This document shows positions 1-9,827 of a DNA stretch of 36,807 nucleotides, piece by piece (position 1 is the first letter of the stretch; each line of letters starts with the position of its first letter). The stretch is from Gemmatimonadaceae bacterium (lineage in GTDB: Bacteria; Gemmatimonadota; Gemmatimonadetes; Gemmatimonadales; Gemmatimonadaceae). The stretch spans positions 1-36,807 of the forward strand of contig JAIETI010000112.1 in the NCBI GenBank assembly GCA_019745365.1. The letters run 5' to 3'. Made by a program: the position numbers and the translations under genes. The notes beneath the pieces were generated by a model. That model was given only the letters and a program-made list of their open reading frames with translations. It did no database searches and had not been told where the DNA came from.

Positions 1-443
1 AAGTAGGCGTCGACCGTGCCGCCGAGCACCGCACCGTCCGCGGTCACGACCCAGGCCCGTTCGGCGTCGTGCGCCTCATCGAGGAGCGCGAGCGCCGCCC
101 GACGCGCGGCGTCGAGCACCGTCGCCCCACCGTCGACCGCGCCACTGCTCATCGTGTTGTCGATCAGCAGGACCAGCGTGCGGGGCGTGGAGCGCACTCC
201 GAGGAGTCGCGCGGCCGGGCGCGCCGCCGCGAGCGCGAGCGCTGCGATGGCGCCGATGCGAAGGAGCATCAGCGTGAGGTTGCGAGTGCGCAGCGCCCGC
301 CCATGCTCGCGCTCCGCGCGGCGCACCCACGCGAGTGCCGGGAACGACTGATGCTCCGTGGTGTGGCGATGCCACAGGTGGAGGACCAGCGGGACGAGGA
401 TGCCGAGCGCGAGGAGCGCGGCGAGCGGGTTTCCCCAGCTCAC
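1..443 (-). CDS. BatA-like N-terminal membrane/VWA protein (partial, C-terminus outside window)
   Basis: Reading the minus strand from a GTG at 443 gives about 147 residues before the window edge. The start [20 protein letters not shown], followed by LHLWHR, is the short membrane anchor typical of BatA/BatB-type aerotolerance-operon proteins. A second hydrophobic stretch (IGAIAALALAAARPAA) follows, then the first strand of a von Willebrand A-like domain with LLIDNTMSSG, a DxxxS metal-site-like motif. The GTG overlaps the TGA of the upstream DUF58 gene (GTGA), so the two are translationally coupled. In the Bat family the VWA domain sits in the periplasm or at the membrane and the genes lie beside moxR and DUF58 genes. 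Function is inferred from family resemblance; the C-terminal half is not visible. Confidence 0.75.
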   Translation of the reverse strand, partial: MSWGNPLAALLALGILVPLVLHLWHRHTTEHQSFPALAWVRRAEREHGRALRTRNLTLMLLRIGAIAALALAAARPAARLLGVRSTPRTLVLLIDNTMSSGAVDGGATVLDAARRAALALLDEAHDAERAWVVTADGAVLGGTVDAY

Positions 444-1351
444 GGCATCCGCTCACGCACCGCGAACGCTCGGCGCAGCGGCACCCCGAACGGCTCATCC
501 GTGCGCACGGTCTCGTACATCGCGCCCTGCGCAGCGCAGCGCTCGCGCCATTCCGTGCGCACCGCGTCGACGGTCGCGCGATAGGCGCCCTGCAGATCGG
601 GCACCGTGATCGTGGTCGAATCCGGCGACTCGACGTCGTCCAACCGCACATCCGTCGCCGCGAGCGAGAGATCGATCTCCGCCGGGTCGAGCACCTGGAA
701 GACCGTGACGACGTGCCCCGACGTGCGGAGCGCACGCAGCGCCTCGTCGAGCGCCTCCGGCGGCATCAGCAGATCGCTTACCAGCACCACGAGTCCGCGC
801 TTCCCCACCATCGTCGCGGCGCGGAGCAATCCGCCGGTCGCGTCCGTCGTCGCGCCGGCGCGCGGCTCGTCGAGCGCCTGCACCAGTCGATGCCAATGCG
901 TCTGGCGTGCGCGCGGTGGGATGAGCGACCGCACCGTATCGTCGAAGCGCACGAGGCCCACCGCGTCCTTCTGTCGCAGGAGGAGGAGCGCGAGGGCGGC
1001 GACGAGCCGATCGGCATAGCGCTGTTTGGTCAGCCGGGCGGGCGACCCCGTCCAATCCATCGACCGCGAGCAGTCGAGAACGATCGTCGCGCGCAGGTTG
1101 GTCTGCTCCTCGTTCAGCTTGACCATCCAGCGATCGAGCCGCGCGGCGATCTTCCAGTCGAGGTAGCGCAGATCGTCCCCGGTCTGATACGGCCGATGCT
1201 CGGCGAACTCGACGGAGAAACCCTTGCGCGGGGAGCGGTGCAGCCCGCTCATGAAGCCGTCCACGATCCAGCGCGCGCCCACCTCGACCGTGCCCAGCTG
1301 GGCGAGGGTCAGCGGGTCGATCAGATCGGCGCGGCCGTGGGCGGTGGACAC
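440..1351 (-). CDS. DUF58 domain-containing protein (VWA-like)
   Basis: This 303-residue protein carries the DUF58 signature [17 protein letters not shown] (residues 55-71), followed by a VWA-like fold whose metal-site motif DCSRS is at residues 93-97. DUF58 proteins usually lie downstream of a MoxR AAA+ ATPase and are thought to take part in chaperone-like maturation or envelope stress functions. Here the partner visible is the BatA-like gene, which overlaps its 3' end by 4 nt. No transmembrane segment is apparent, so it is probably cytoplasmic. The start is GTG at 1351, chosen because DUF58 proteins normally begin just before a segment like [18 protein letters not shown] and because a -10-like TAGAAT ends only 6 nt upstream, suggesting leaderless translation. 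The moxR gene expected nearby is not in the window. Confidence 0.9.
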   Translation of the reverse strand: MSTAHGRADLIDPLTLAQLGTVEVGARWIVDGFMSGLHRSPRKGFSVEFAEHRPYQTGDDLRYLDWKIAARLDRWMVKLNEEQTNLRATIVLDCSRSMDWTGSPARLTKQRYADRLVAALALLLLRQKDAVGLVRFDDTVRSLIPPRARQTHWHRLVQALDEPRAGATTDATGGLLRAATMVGKRGLVVLVSDLLMPPEALDEALRALRTSGHVVTVFQVLDPAEIDLSLAATDVRLDDVESPDSTTITVPDLQGAYRATVDAVRTEWRERCAAQGAMYETVRTDEPFGVPLRRAFAVRERMP

Positions 1352-1357
1352 GCCGGA

Positions 1358-1363
1358 ATTCTA
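1358..1363 (-). promoter_or_regulatory. -10-like box TAGAAT for the DUF58/BatA operon
   Basis: On the minus strand TTAGAAT is followed by six bases and then the GTG start of the DUF58 gene. A transcript starting about 7 nt after the box would begin at the start codon. No good -35 box is visible. The same box precedes the ABC exporter at the same distance. Confidence 0.45.
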
Positions 1364-1375
1364 ATGAAGCGGCGG

Positions 1376-1403
1376 TTGGAAGGAGCGGGGGACCGACTAT
1401 CTT
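1376..1403 (+). promoter_or_regulatory. Promoter for lepA and the downstream gene chain
   Basis: A -35-like TTGGAA (1376-1381), a 16-nt spacer and a -10-like TATCTT (1398-1403) lie 37 nt before the lepA start. This is the best promoter I can see for the whole 1441-12973 gene chain. It overlaps the divergent DUF58 promoter region. The assignment is by eye. Confidence 0.5.
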
Positions 1404-1440
1404 TCAAGGTTCTCCCGCCCCACGTCTTCCCAGGCCCTCC

Positions 1441-3237
<1,797 letters not shown>

Positions 3238-3246
3238 CGCCCGACG

Positions 3247-4248
3247 GTGCAGCAACTCTGCGTGCAGACGTCCTTCCTGGGCGACGTGGTGCTCACGACG
3301 CCGCTGCTGCGCGCGCTGGCCGCCCGCGGCCCGGTCGACGTGATCACCACGCCCGCGAGCGCGGCGCTGCTCGAGGGGCACCCGGCGGTGCGCCGCGTGA
3401 TCGCGTGGGATAAGCGCGGCGCCGAGCGGGGCGTGGGTGGGTTCCTCGCGCTCGCGGCGCGGCTCCGCCGCGCGGGCTATCAGACGGCGTACTGCGCGCA
3501 GGGGTCGTTGCGGAGCGCGGCGCTCGTCACCGCCGCGGCGATCCCTGAGCGGATCGGCTTCAGCACGAGTGCGGGGCGTTGGCTCTACTCGCGTCGCATT
3601 CCATATGTGCGCTCGCAGCACCATGCGGCACGGCTCCTCGGGCTGGCGCAGCTCGGCGAGGTGATCACTGAGGACGCGCTGCGCCCGTCGCTCGCCCCCT
3701 CCGCGCATGACCGCGCGCTCGCCGATACCGTGCTCGCCGAGCGCGGTGGTGCCGCGCCGCTCGTCGCGCTCGCCCCCGGCAGTGTCTGGGCGACTAAGCG
3801 CTGGCCGCACTTCCCCGCCCTCGCGCGCGCGCTCGCACCGTGTCGGTTCTTGGTGTTGGGCGGCGCCTCCGATGCGCCGCTCGCCGCAGCGATCACCGAG
3901 GCCGTGGGTGCCGCGAGCGTGATCGACGCGACCGGGCGGCTCCCGCTCCTCGCGAGTGCCGCGGCCTTGGCGCGGTGTGATGTGCTCGTCACCAACGACT
4001 CGCTCCCGCAGCACCTCGCGAGTGCGATGGGGACACCGACCGTCACACTCTTCGGGCCGACGGATCGCACCTTCGGCTTCGGGCCCCTCGCGCCGCGCTC
4101 GACGATCGCGCAGGTGGACGACCTCGCCTGCCGCCCGTGCCATCCGCATGGCCCTGCGGTCTGCCCGTTGGGGCACCATCATTGTATGTCCACCCTCGAC
4201 GCCCTCCGCGTCGCAGCACTCGTCCGTCCCCTGCTCCCCGCGCGCTGA
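3247..4248 (+). CDS. Glycosyltransferase family 9 (heptosyltransferase-like)
   Basis: The 333-residue protein starts with GTG (QQLCVQTSFLGDVVLTTPLL), the GT9 N-terminal pattern in which the SFLGD loop leads into the first Rossmann domain. The second domain has LVALAPGSVWATKRWP and the GT9 signature NDSLPQHLASAMGTP followed by LFGPTD. The C-terminal cluster CRPCHPHGPAVC resembles the cysteine-rich tail of WaaF. GT9 enzymes transfer ADP-heptose to the lipopolysaccharide inner core at the cytoplasmic face of the inner membrane. The acceptor cannot be inferred here because no other core genes are near. It lies 9 bp after lepA and its TGA overlaps the ATG of the next gene. Confidence 0.9.
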   Translation: MQQLCVQTSFLGDVVLTTPLLRALAARGPVDVITTPASAALLEGHPAVRRVIAWDKRGAERGVGGFLALAARLRRAGYQTAYCAQGSLRSAALVTAAAIPERIGFSTSAGRWLYSRRIPYVRSQHHAARLLGLAQLGEVITEDALRPSLAPSAHDRALADTVLAERGGAAPLVALAPGSVWATKRWPHFPALARALAPCRFLVLGGASDAPLAAAITEAVGAASVIDATGRLPLLASAAALARCDVLVTNDSLPQHLASAMGTPTVTLFGPTDRTFGFGPLAPRSTIAQVDDLACRPCHPHGPAVCPLGHHHCMSTLDALRVAALVRPLLPAR

Positions 4249-5237
4249 TGTCGCCCACCTCCGAGTACGTCGTCGGCGTCGACCTGGGTGGCACCAACAT
4301 CTTGGTCGGGACGATGGCACCCGACGGGACAACGCCGATCGCGGTGCGCACGGAGCCCACGCTCGCCGCCGAGGGATCCGATGCGGTGGTCGCGCGGATG
4401 TGTCGGCTCGTCGATGAGGTGATCGCCGACACCTGCGCGGCCACGGGCGCCACACGTGCGCAGATCCGCGGGGTGGGCGTCGGCGCGCCAGGGCCACTCG
4501 ACCGCGAGCGGGGGATCATCCACGTCGCGCCGAACCTCGGCTGGCACGATCTCCCGTTGCGCGACCTCATGACCGAGCGACTCGGTCTCCCCGCGACGCT
4601 CGAGAACGACGCGAATTGCGCGACGCTCGGCGAGTGGTGGATCGGCGCAGCACGCGGCGCACGTCATGTGGTCGGGATCACGATCGGCACCGGGATCGGC
4701 GGCGGACTGATCCTCAACGGACGGCTCTTCCACGGCGCGAGCGACGTGGCCGGCGAACTGGGCCACGCGACGATCGATTCCACGGGGCGCCGCTGCAAGT
4801 GTGGCAACTACGGGTGTCTCGAGGCCTACGCCTCGGGCCCTGCGATCGCCGAGCGCGCACGCGAAGCGCTCGCCGGCGGCGAGGCATCGCGCATCACCGC
4901 ACTGGTGGACGGTGATCTCGCGCGTGTGACGGCGGCGATCGTGTACGAGGCCTCGCAGGAGGGGGATGAGATCGCGCGCGAGGTGGTGCGAGAGACCGCA
5001 CGTTTCCTCGGCACCGGCGTCGCGAACATCCTCAACACGTACAACCCGGAAGTAGTGGTGCTGGCCGGTGGCGTGGCGCAGGCCGGCGAAGCGCTCTTCG
5101 GTCCGTTGCGCGCCGAGGTGCGGCGACGCGCATTCAAACCGGCCGTGGACGCCTGCCGGATCGTGCCGGGCGCGCTCGGCGGGAATGCCGGCGCGGTCGG
5201 CGCGATCGCGAGCTTCCTGGCGCAGACGCGGCTATGA
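4248..5237 (+). CDS. ROK family sugar kinase (probable glucokinase)
   Basis: The 329-residue protein begins MSPTSEYVVGVDLGGTN, an ATP-binding phosphate-1 motif at the N-terminus. It has the substrate-side pattern LENDANC, the GIGGG loop and the ROK zinc motif CKCGNYGCLE (residues 183-192, cysteines 183, 185 and 190), preceded by GELGH. ROK glucokinases phosphorylate glucose at C6 in the cytoplasm. Other ROK members use fructose, N-acetylmannosamine or N-acetylglucosamine, and the sequence alone does not settle the sugar. The start is the ATG that overlaps the preceding TGA (TGATG); an in-frame upstream start at 4137 would lie within the preceding gene and precede the normal ROK N-terminus. 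It overlaps the next kinase gene by 4 nt. Confidence 0.9.
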   Translation: MSPTSEYVVGVDLGGTNILVGTMAPDGTTPIAVRTEPTLAAEGSDAVVARMCRLVDEVIADTCAATGATRAQIRGVGVGAPGPLDRERGIIHVAPNLGWHDLPLRDLMTERLGLPATLENDANCATLGEWWIGAARGARHVVGITIGTGIGGGLILNGRLFHGASDVAGELGHATIDSTGRRCKCGNYGCLEAYASGPAIAERAREALAGGEASRITALVDGDLARVTAAIVYEASQEGDEIAREVVRETARFLGTGVANILNTYNPEVVVLAGGVAQAGEALFGPLRAEVRRRAFKPAVDACRIVPGALGGNAGAVGAIASFLAQTRL

Positions 5238-6214
5238 GCCGCCGACGTCGACTCGGCGTCATCGGGTCGTTCGTCTGGGATGAGATCCACGGGCGCGACC
5301 CCGCACGCGCGCCGGTCGAGGAGTGGGGTGGGATCACCTACGCGCTCGCTGCGGCGGACGCGGCGCTCGACGATGGCTGGGAGATCGTCCCACTCGTGAA
5401 GGTCGGCGCGGATCTCGCGCCGCAGGCGCGTGACTACCTCCGCTCCCTCTCGCGCATCGCGCCGGACGCGACGCCGATCATCGTCCCGCAGGCGAACAAT
5501 CGGGTGGTGCTGCGCTATACCAGCGCGGAGCGGCGGACGGAGCAGCTGCGTGGGGGCGTGCCCGGTTGGAGCTGGCTTGGACTCAAGCCGCTGCTCGCCG
5601 ATCTCGACGCGCTCTACGTCAATCTGATCTCCGGCTTCGAGCTCGACCTCGAGACAGCGTGGATGATGCGGCAACACTTCGCCGGACCGATCTACGGCGA
5701 TCTGCATTCCTTGCTGCTCGCTGTGCAGCCCGATGGCCTGCGCACGCCGCGCACCTTGCCGGACGCGCCGGCGTGGCTCCGGTGCTTCGATCTCCTGCAG
5801 GTGAACGAGGACGAGATGCGCCTGCTTGCACCGGACCCACTCGCGCTCGCGGCGACCGCCATGCATCAGGGGGTCCGCTGCCTCACCGTCACGCTCGGGG
5901 CGCGCGGCATCGTGTACGTGGCCGCGCCGGGATTCGACGAGGCGCCGCTCGCGCGCGCGACGGACCCGTGGCGCACCGCGGAGCTGGCCCCGCTGCGGAC
6001 GGCGTTGCTGATGCCTGCCGCGCACGATGTCAAGACCGGCGACCCGACCGGATGCGGTGATGTGTGGGGTGCGACCTATTACTCACGGCTCCTCGTTGGT
6101 GATAAGTTCCTGAATGCGATCGACGCCGCTTCCGCGGCCGCCGCTCGCAACGTGGAGCACCGGGGCGCTACCGGCCTGGCCACGTTCCTTCGAGGAGGGC
6201 TCCACCCCGCGTGA
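5234..6214 (+). CDS. PfkB family carbohydrate/nucleoside kinase
   Basis: This 326-residue protein has a Rossmann-like ribokinase fold. The N-terminal LGVIGSFVWDEIHG and EEWGGITYALA correspond to the first strand and the substrate-binding Gly-Gly segment. The C-terminal PfkB signature is DPTGCGD at residues 270-276, whose last aspartate is the family's catalytic base and whose glycines form the anion hole. Substrate is not recognisable: ribose, fructose-phosphate, adenosine and glycero-manno-heptose kinases all share this fold. It overlaps the ROK kinase by ATGA, so the two kinases are probably co-translated. A role in heptose or nucleotide-sugar supply for the nearby GT9 enzyme is possible but only an inference. 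Confidence 0.88.
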   Translation: MSRRRRLGVIGSFVWDEIHGRDPARAPVEEWGGITYALAAADAALDDGWEIVPLVKVGADLAPQARDYLRSLSRIAPDATPIIVPQANNRVVLRYTSAERRTEQLRGGVPGWSWLGLKPLLADLDALYVNLISGFELDLETAWMMRQHFAGPIYGDLHSLLLAVQPDGLRTPRTLPDAPAWLRCFDLLQVNEDEMRLLAPDPLALAATAMHQGVRCLTVTLGARGIVYVAAPGFDEAPLARATDPWRTAELAPLRTALLMPAAHDVKTGDPTGCGDVWGATYYSRLLVGDKFLNAIDAASAAAARNVEHRGATGLATFLRGGLHPA

Positions 6215-7101
6215 CGACCGTCATTACTGTTCCCCGTTCGCTTGACGATGTCACGTTCGAACACGTGCTCGACCAAGTCGCGCCGCTCCCGGCCGATGCC
6301 AAGCTGCTGATCGACGCGCGGCACTGCACGTTCAGTTCGCCCTACGGCTTCACCGCGCTCCTCACGCTCGCGCAGACGCGCGAGGTGAAGCCCGAGTTCG
6401 CGCCCCCGATCGACGAGAACGTGATCTCGTACTGGTCGCGGTCGAACTTCCTGCGCTACGCCGAGGAGTTCTTCACGCTCAACGCCGCGATCCCGAAGCC
6501 TCGCGCGGCCGGGGAGTCAGACGTGCTGCTCGAAGTCACCCCGATCGCGCGCAACGACGACGTGCACTCCGTGGTCGAGCGCGTGAAGCAACGGGCGCAG
6601 CACATCCTGATGAGCAAGCTCCACCTGGAGTCCCGCTCGGTGATGGGCTTCGCGATGACGCTCAGCGAAGCGTGCCAGAACATCGTCGAGCACGCGGGGC
6701 GCGGTGGCTGGGTCGCGGTGCAGGCCTACAACATGAAGAAGCGGATCGGGCGCTACGGCGTGGTGATCGCGGTGTGCGATGGCGGCGTCGGGTTCCGCCG
6801 GTCGCTCGAGAGCGGACGCGGGCGGCCCGAGAGCGACCGATGGGACGACGCGATCGCACTCGAGACGGCGCTCCTCTACGGCACGAGCCGGTACCACGAT
6901 CCCGGCCGTGGCCAAGGATTGAAGGGGATCCGCGGCTACGTGACGCGCTTGAAGGGAAAGGTCTCCGTGCGCTCCGGCACGGCGAGGCTCTCGATCAACA
7001 TCCCCGCGTGGGATGAGGATGTGCCACGCAAGGACGGGCTCGCCCCCTTCCCGGGCGCGCAGATGCAGATCCTGATCCCCGAAGCGGACCGCGCGGTATG
7101 A
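6211..7101 (+). CDS. STAS-like plus HATPase (anti-sigma-kinase-like) protein
   Basis: The 296-residue product has two parts. Residues 1-95 resemble a STAS-like fold (KLLIDARHCTFSSPYGFTAL). Residues 115-290 form a GHKL ATPase: the N-box is LSEACQNIVEHA (Glu153, Asn157), the G1-like box DGGVGF (190-195) and the glycine lid GRGQGLKGI (232-240). This layout resembles the SpoIIAB/RsbW kinases that phosphorylate STAS partners, but is longer and has its own STAS-like front. No transmembrane segment is seen, so it is probably soluble. The start is GTG, overlapping the PfkB stop as GTGA. The following gene encodes another STAS-like protein and overlaps by 4 nt, a likely partner. No sigma factor gene is adjacent. 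Biological output unknown. Confidence 0.8.
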   Translation: MTTVITVPRSLDDVTFEHVLDQVAPLPADAKLLIDARHCTFSSPYGFTALLTLAQTREVKPEFAPPIDENVISYWSRSNFLRYAEEFFTLNAAIPKPRAAGESDVLLEVTPIARNDDVHSVVERVKQRAQHILMSKLHLESRSVMGFAMTLSEACQNIVEHAGRGGWVAVQAYNMKKRIGRYGVVIAVCDGGVGFRRSLESGRGRPESDRWDDAIALETALLYGTSRYHDPGRGQGLKGIRGYVTRLKGKVSVRSGTARLSINIPAWDEDVPRKDGLAPFPGAQMQILIPEADRAV

Positions 7102-7655
7102 GCCACATCGACGTCGGCGGCGTCCTGCGGCAAGCGGTGCATCAGGGCTATACCGATCTCGTCACCCGCTCCACCGGGATGGCGGTGCGGCACAGCATCG
7201 AGCGCGAGCTCTCGGCGCTGAAGGACGGCACCGTGACGGCCCTCGACTTCACGCACGTGGGGATGATCGACTACTCGTGCGCCGATGAGGTGGTCGCGAA
7301 GCTCCTCCTCCTCGTGGCCGGGAATGAGATCCCGCGCGGTGCCTACGTGGTGGTGCGTGGCCTCACGGAGTATCATCTCGAGGCGATCGAAGCCGTGCTC
7401 GACCACCGCGGACTCGCGCTCGTGGTGCTTGTCGAGGACGGCGGCGCGCGTCTGGTGGGCGCCGTGAACGAGGATGAGCGGCGGGCGTGGCACGTCGTCC
7501 ACACCCGTGGGCGCACGCATGCGCGCGACGTCGCGGCCGAAGCAGGGCTCGATGAGGATGCGGCGGAGAATCTTCTCGAAGCGCTCATGCGCCGCCGGTT
7601 GTTGATCCGTCTCTCGGGCGAGTACGCCGCCGTCGGGACGGCGGCGGTGAGCTGA
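7098..7655 (+). CDS. STAS-like (DUF4325-type) protein with C-terminal winged helix
   Basis: The 185-residue protein has a central STAS-like segment TALDFTHVGMIDYSCADEVV (residues 47-66). Ser60 in MIDYS sits where anti-anti-sigma proteins such as SpoIIAA carry their phosphorylated serine; this alignment is by eye. Residues 135-180 (THARDVAAEAGLDEDAAENL, then LEALMRRRLL) look like a winged helix-turn-helix. The protein could therefore link a partner-switch input to DNA or another partner. It overlaps the HATPase gene by ATGA, which supports a kinase/substrate pair. I do not know a characterised protein with exactly this architecture. The domain names are resemblances; the pairing is inferred from gene order. 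Confidence 0.75.
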   Translation: MSHIDVGGVLRQAVHQGYTDLVTRSTGMAVRHSIERELSALKDGTVTALDFTHVGMIDYSCADEVVAKLLLLVAGNEIPRGAYVVVRGLTEYHLEAIEAVLDHRGLALVVLVEDGGARLVGAVNEDERRAWHVVHTRGRTHARDVAAEAGLDEDAAENLLEALMRRRLLIRLSGEYAAVGTAAVS

Positions 7656-7662
7656 GCGGCGG

Positions 7663-7965
7663 ATGGGGCGCACCCACCCGCCGCTGCAGGTCGTCGGCTT
7701 CATCGGCACGAAGCGCGGCGACGCCGAGCGTGGCCCCGCCATCTGGCTGCGGACCGACGACGCGCGGATGCGGCTGCTGGACGAGGGCGAGCTGGTCTGG
7801 GTCTACGGTCCGCGACGGCACGACCTCGCGCCGGTGCACTTCAACGACGAGCTCCCGCGCGGGAGTGTCGTCGTCCGCGACCTCGCCGGCGTTGCGCTGA
7901 CCGAGATCGTCCGTTTGGTGAAGCTCGACGTCGACCGCCCCGTCCTCGACCCTAAATTCGCCTAA
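7663..7965 (+). CDS. Small conserved-looking protein, possible double-psi beta-barrel fold
   Basis: The 100-residue protein is soluble, with no cysteine pair or membrane segment. The middle part (IWLRTDDARMRLLDEGELVW and the later FNDELPRGSVVVRD) resembles the molybdopterin-dinucleotide-binding or aspartate-decarboxylase-like beta-barrel pattern, in which a DA..L.. segment precedes a glycine-rich turn. This is a weak resemblance. It lies 7 bp after the STAS/winged-helix gene and its TAA overlaps the ATG of the PLP enzyme gene (TAATG). Position alone suggests it belongs with the preceding two genes as a third component, but it could be independent. Function unknown. Confidence 0.65.
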   Translation: MGRTHPPLQVVGFIGTKRGDAERGPAIWLRTDDARMRLLDEGELVWVYGPRRHDLAPVHFNDELPRGSVVVRDLAGVALTEIVRLVKLDVDRPVLDPKFA

Positions 7966-9128
7966 TGGCCTCCCGTAAAGCTCCTCGCGCGCTCTCCCCC
8001 GCCTCGATCGTCCTCCACGGTGCTGCGGACCCGAAGGCACACGGCGATCCGGTCGTGCCACCGATCGTCCCCTCGGCGAACTTCATCCAGGAGATCGGGA
8101 CCGACGCGGGACTGAAGTACGCGCGCTACCTCAACACACCGAACACCGAGCGGCTATCGAAACGCCTCGCGATGCTCGAAGGGAGTGAGGCGGCTCTCGT
8201 CCTCGCGAGTGGGATGGGCGCGACCGCATGCGCGATGCTCGCCTTGCTCCGCCCGGGCGATCATCTGCTCGCGAGTCAGTACATCTATGGTGGGACCCAC
8301 CGGCTCTTCACCGAGGAGTTCACCGCGCTCGGCATCGATGTCACCCTCGTCGATCCCTTCGAGCCGCGCGCGTGGCGCAAACGGCTGCGGAAGGAGACGC
8401 GCGCGATCTTCCTCGAGTCGCCGGTCAATCCCACCACCCGCGTGCTCGACCTGCGCCCGATCTCGTACCTCACGCAAGAGATCGGACTCGCCCTCGTCGT
8501 GGACTCCACCTTCGCGAGCCCGGTGAACTTCCGCCCGCTCGAACACGGCGCCGACGTCGTCATCCACTCGGCGACGAAGTACCTGAACGGCCATCACGAT
8601 GTCCTCGGCGGCGTGGTGTGTGGCACGGCGCCGTACATCGAAGAGGTGCTCCAGAAGCAGATCGTCTGGGGGCAGACCCCGGACGCGTTCTCCTGCTGGC
8701 TGCTCGAGCGTGGGCTGAAGACGCTCGACGTGCGGGTGCGGCGCCAGAACCACAATGCCGCGCGCATCGCCAACTGGTGCCTCGACCGGAAGGAGATCAA
8801 GCGCGTCCATTACCCCGGGCTCCCGGACCACCCCGACCACGAGTGCGCGCGTGAACTGATGGATGGGTTCGGCGGCATGCTGGCGATCGAACTCTCCGGT
8901 GGGGCGAAGGCGGCCGACAAGTTCCTCCGCAAGCTGCGCCTCGTCACCCATGCAGCGAGCCTGGGCGGCGTGGACACGCTCGTCTCGGAACCACGCTACT
9001 CGTCGCACGCGCGCCTCTCGACCGAGCAACGTGCCCGCATCGGCATCCCCGACGGCTTCCTTCGCATCTCGATCGGGATCGAGGACGCGGATGATCTGAT
9101 CGCGGATCTCGAACAGGCGCTCAAGTAA
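7965..9128 (+). CDS. PLP-dependent trans-sulfuration enzyme (cystathionine synthase/lyase family)
   Basis: The 387-residue protein belongs to the Cys/Met metabolism PLP family. It shows YARYLNTPNTERL near the N-terminus, the cofactor-phosphate segment LASGMGATACAMLA, the aspartate motif VVDSTFASP and the Schiff-base lysine in SATKYLNGHHD (Lys205). The C-terminal SLGGVDTLVSEP and FLRISIGIED are standard for this family. Such enzymes act on cystathionine, homoserine esters or methionine in the cytoplasm. Whether this one is a gamma-synthase, gamma-lyase, beta-lyase or methionine gamma-lyase cannot be told by eye. The start ATG overlaps the preceding stop, and ftsE begins 3 bp after its TAA. No other methionine or cysteine genes are adjacent. 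Confidence 0.92.
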   Translation: MASRKAPRALSPASIVLHGAADPKAHGDPVVPPIVPSANFIQEIGTDAGLKYARYLNTPNTERLSKRLAMLEGSEAALVLASGMGATACAMLALLRPGDHLLASQYIYGGTHRLFTEEFTALGIDVTLVDPFEPRAWRKRLRKETRAIFLESPVNPTTRVLDLRPISYLTQEIGLALVVDSTFASPVNFRPLEHGADVVIHSATKYLNGHHDVLGGVVCGTAPYIEEVLQKQIVWGQTPDAFSCWLLERGLKTLDVRVRRQNHNAARIANWCLDRKEIKRVHYPGLPDHPDHECARELMDGFGGMLAIELSGGAKAADKFLRKLRLVTHAASLGGVDTLVSEPRYSSHARLSTEQRARIGIPDGFLRISIGIEDADDLIADLEQALK

Positions 9129-9131
9129 CTG

Positions 9132-9827
9132 ATGATCCGCTTCTCGCACGTCTCGAAAGAGTACGCCAAGACCGGCCCCGCGCTGCAGGATGTGTCGTTC
9201 CAGCTCGGGAAGGGGGAGTTCGCGTTCCTCACCGGGCCGAGCGGCGCGGGCAAGAGCACGATCCTCAAGCTGCTGTATCTCGAGGAGCGTCCGAGCCGCG
9301 GCGAGATCCGCGTCGCCGGGCTCACCGCATCGAGCATCCGCGGCAACGGCGTCGCGGCCCTCCGGCGCCGACTGGGAATCGTCTTTCAGGATTTCCGCCT
9401 GCTCGAGGACCGCACCGCGGAGCAGAATGTGGCGTTCGCGCTCGAGGTCACCGGCGCACGTCCCGAGACGATCGGCCCGAAGGTCTCGCGGCTGCTCACG
9501 CAGGTCGGACTCTCCTCGAAGTCGAACGCGCTCCCACGCGAACTCTCTGGGGGCGAGCAGCAACGCGTCGCGATCGCGCGTGCGCTCGCGAACGATCCGG
9601 TGGTCCTCCTCGCGGACGAACCCACCGGGAACCTCGATGAGCGCGCGACCCGCGGCGTCTTCCAACTCCTGCGCGACATCAATGCCGCTGGGACCGCGGT
9701 CCTCATGGCCACACACGACCTCGATCTCGTGCGCCGGGCGAATCTGCGCACGCTCGAAGTGAATCGCGGACAACTCGTGTTCGATACCGCGGACGGCGGT
9801 GAAGGCCGCGCCGGGGAGGGAGCATGA
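9132..9827 (+). CDS. ftsE: Cell division ATP-binding protein FtsE
   Basis: The 231-residue ABC ATPase begins MIRFSHVSKEYAKTGPALQD, typical of FtsE. It has Walker A GPSGAGKST, the Q-loop IVFQDFRLLEDRT, the signature LSGGEQQR, Walker B VVLLADEPT and the switch histidine ATHD. FtsE binds FtsX at the inner membrane, and its ATP cycle drives FtsX to activate peptidoglycan hydrolases at the septum through a periplasmic EnvC-like partner. The identification rests on the sequence plus the following ftsX (4-nt overlap) and envC genes. The C-terminus is slightly longer than the E. coli protein (about 222 residues). Confidence 0.96.
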   Translation: MIRFSHVSKEYAKTGPALQDVSFQLGKGEFAFLTGPSGAGKSTILKLLYLEERPSRGEIRVAGLTASSIRGNGVAALRRRLGIVFQDFRLLEDRTAEQNVAFALEVTGARPETIGPKVSRLLTQVGLSSKSNALPRELSGGEQQRVAIARALANDPVVLLADEPTGNLDERATRGVFQLLRDINAAGTAVLMATHDLDLVRRANLRTLEVNRGQLVFDTADGGEGRAGEGA

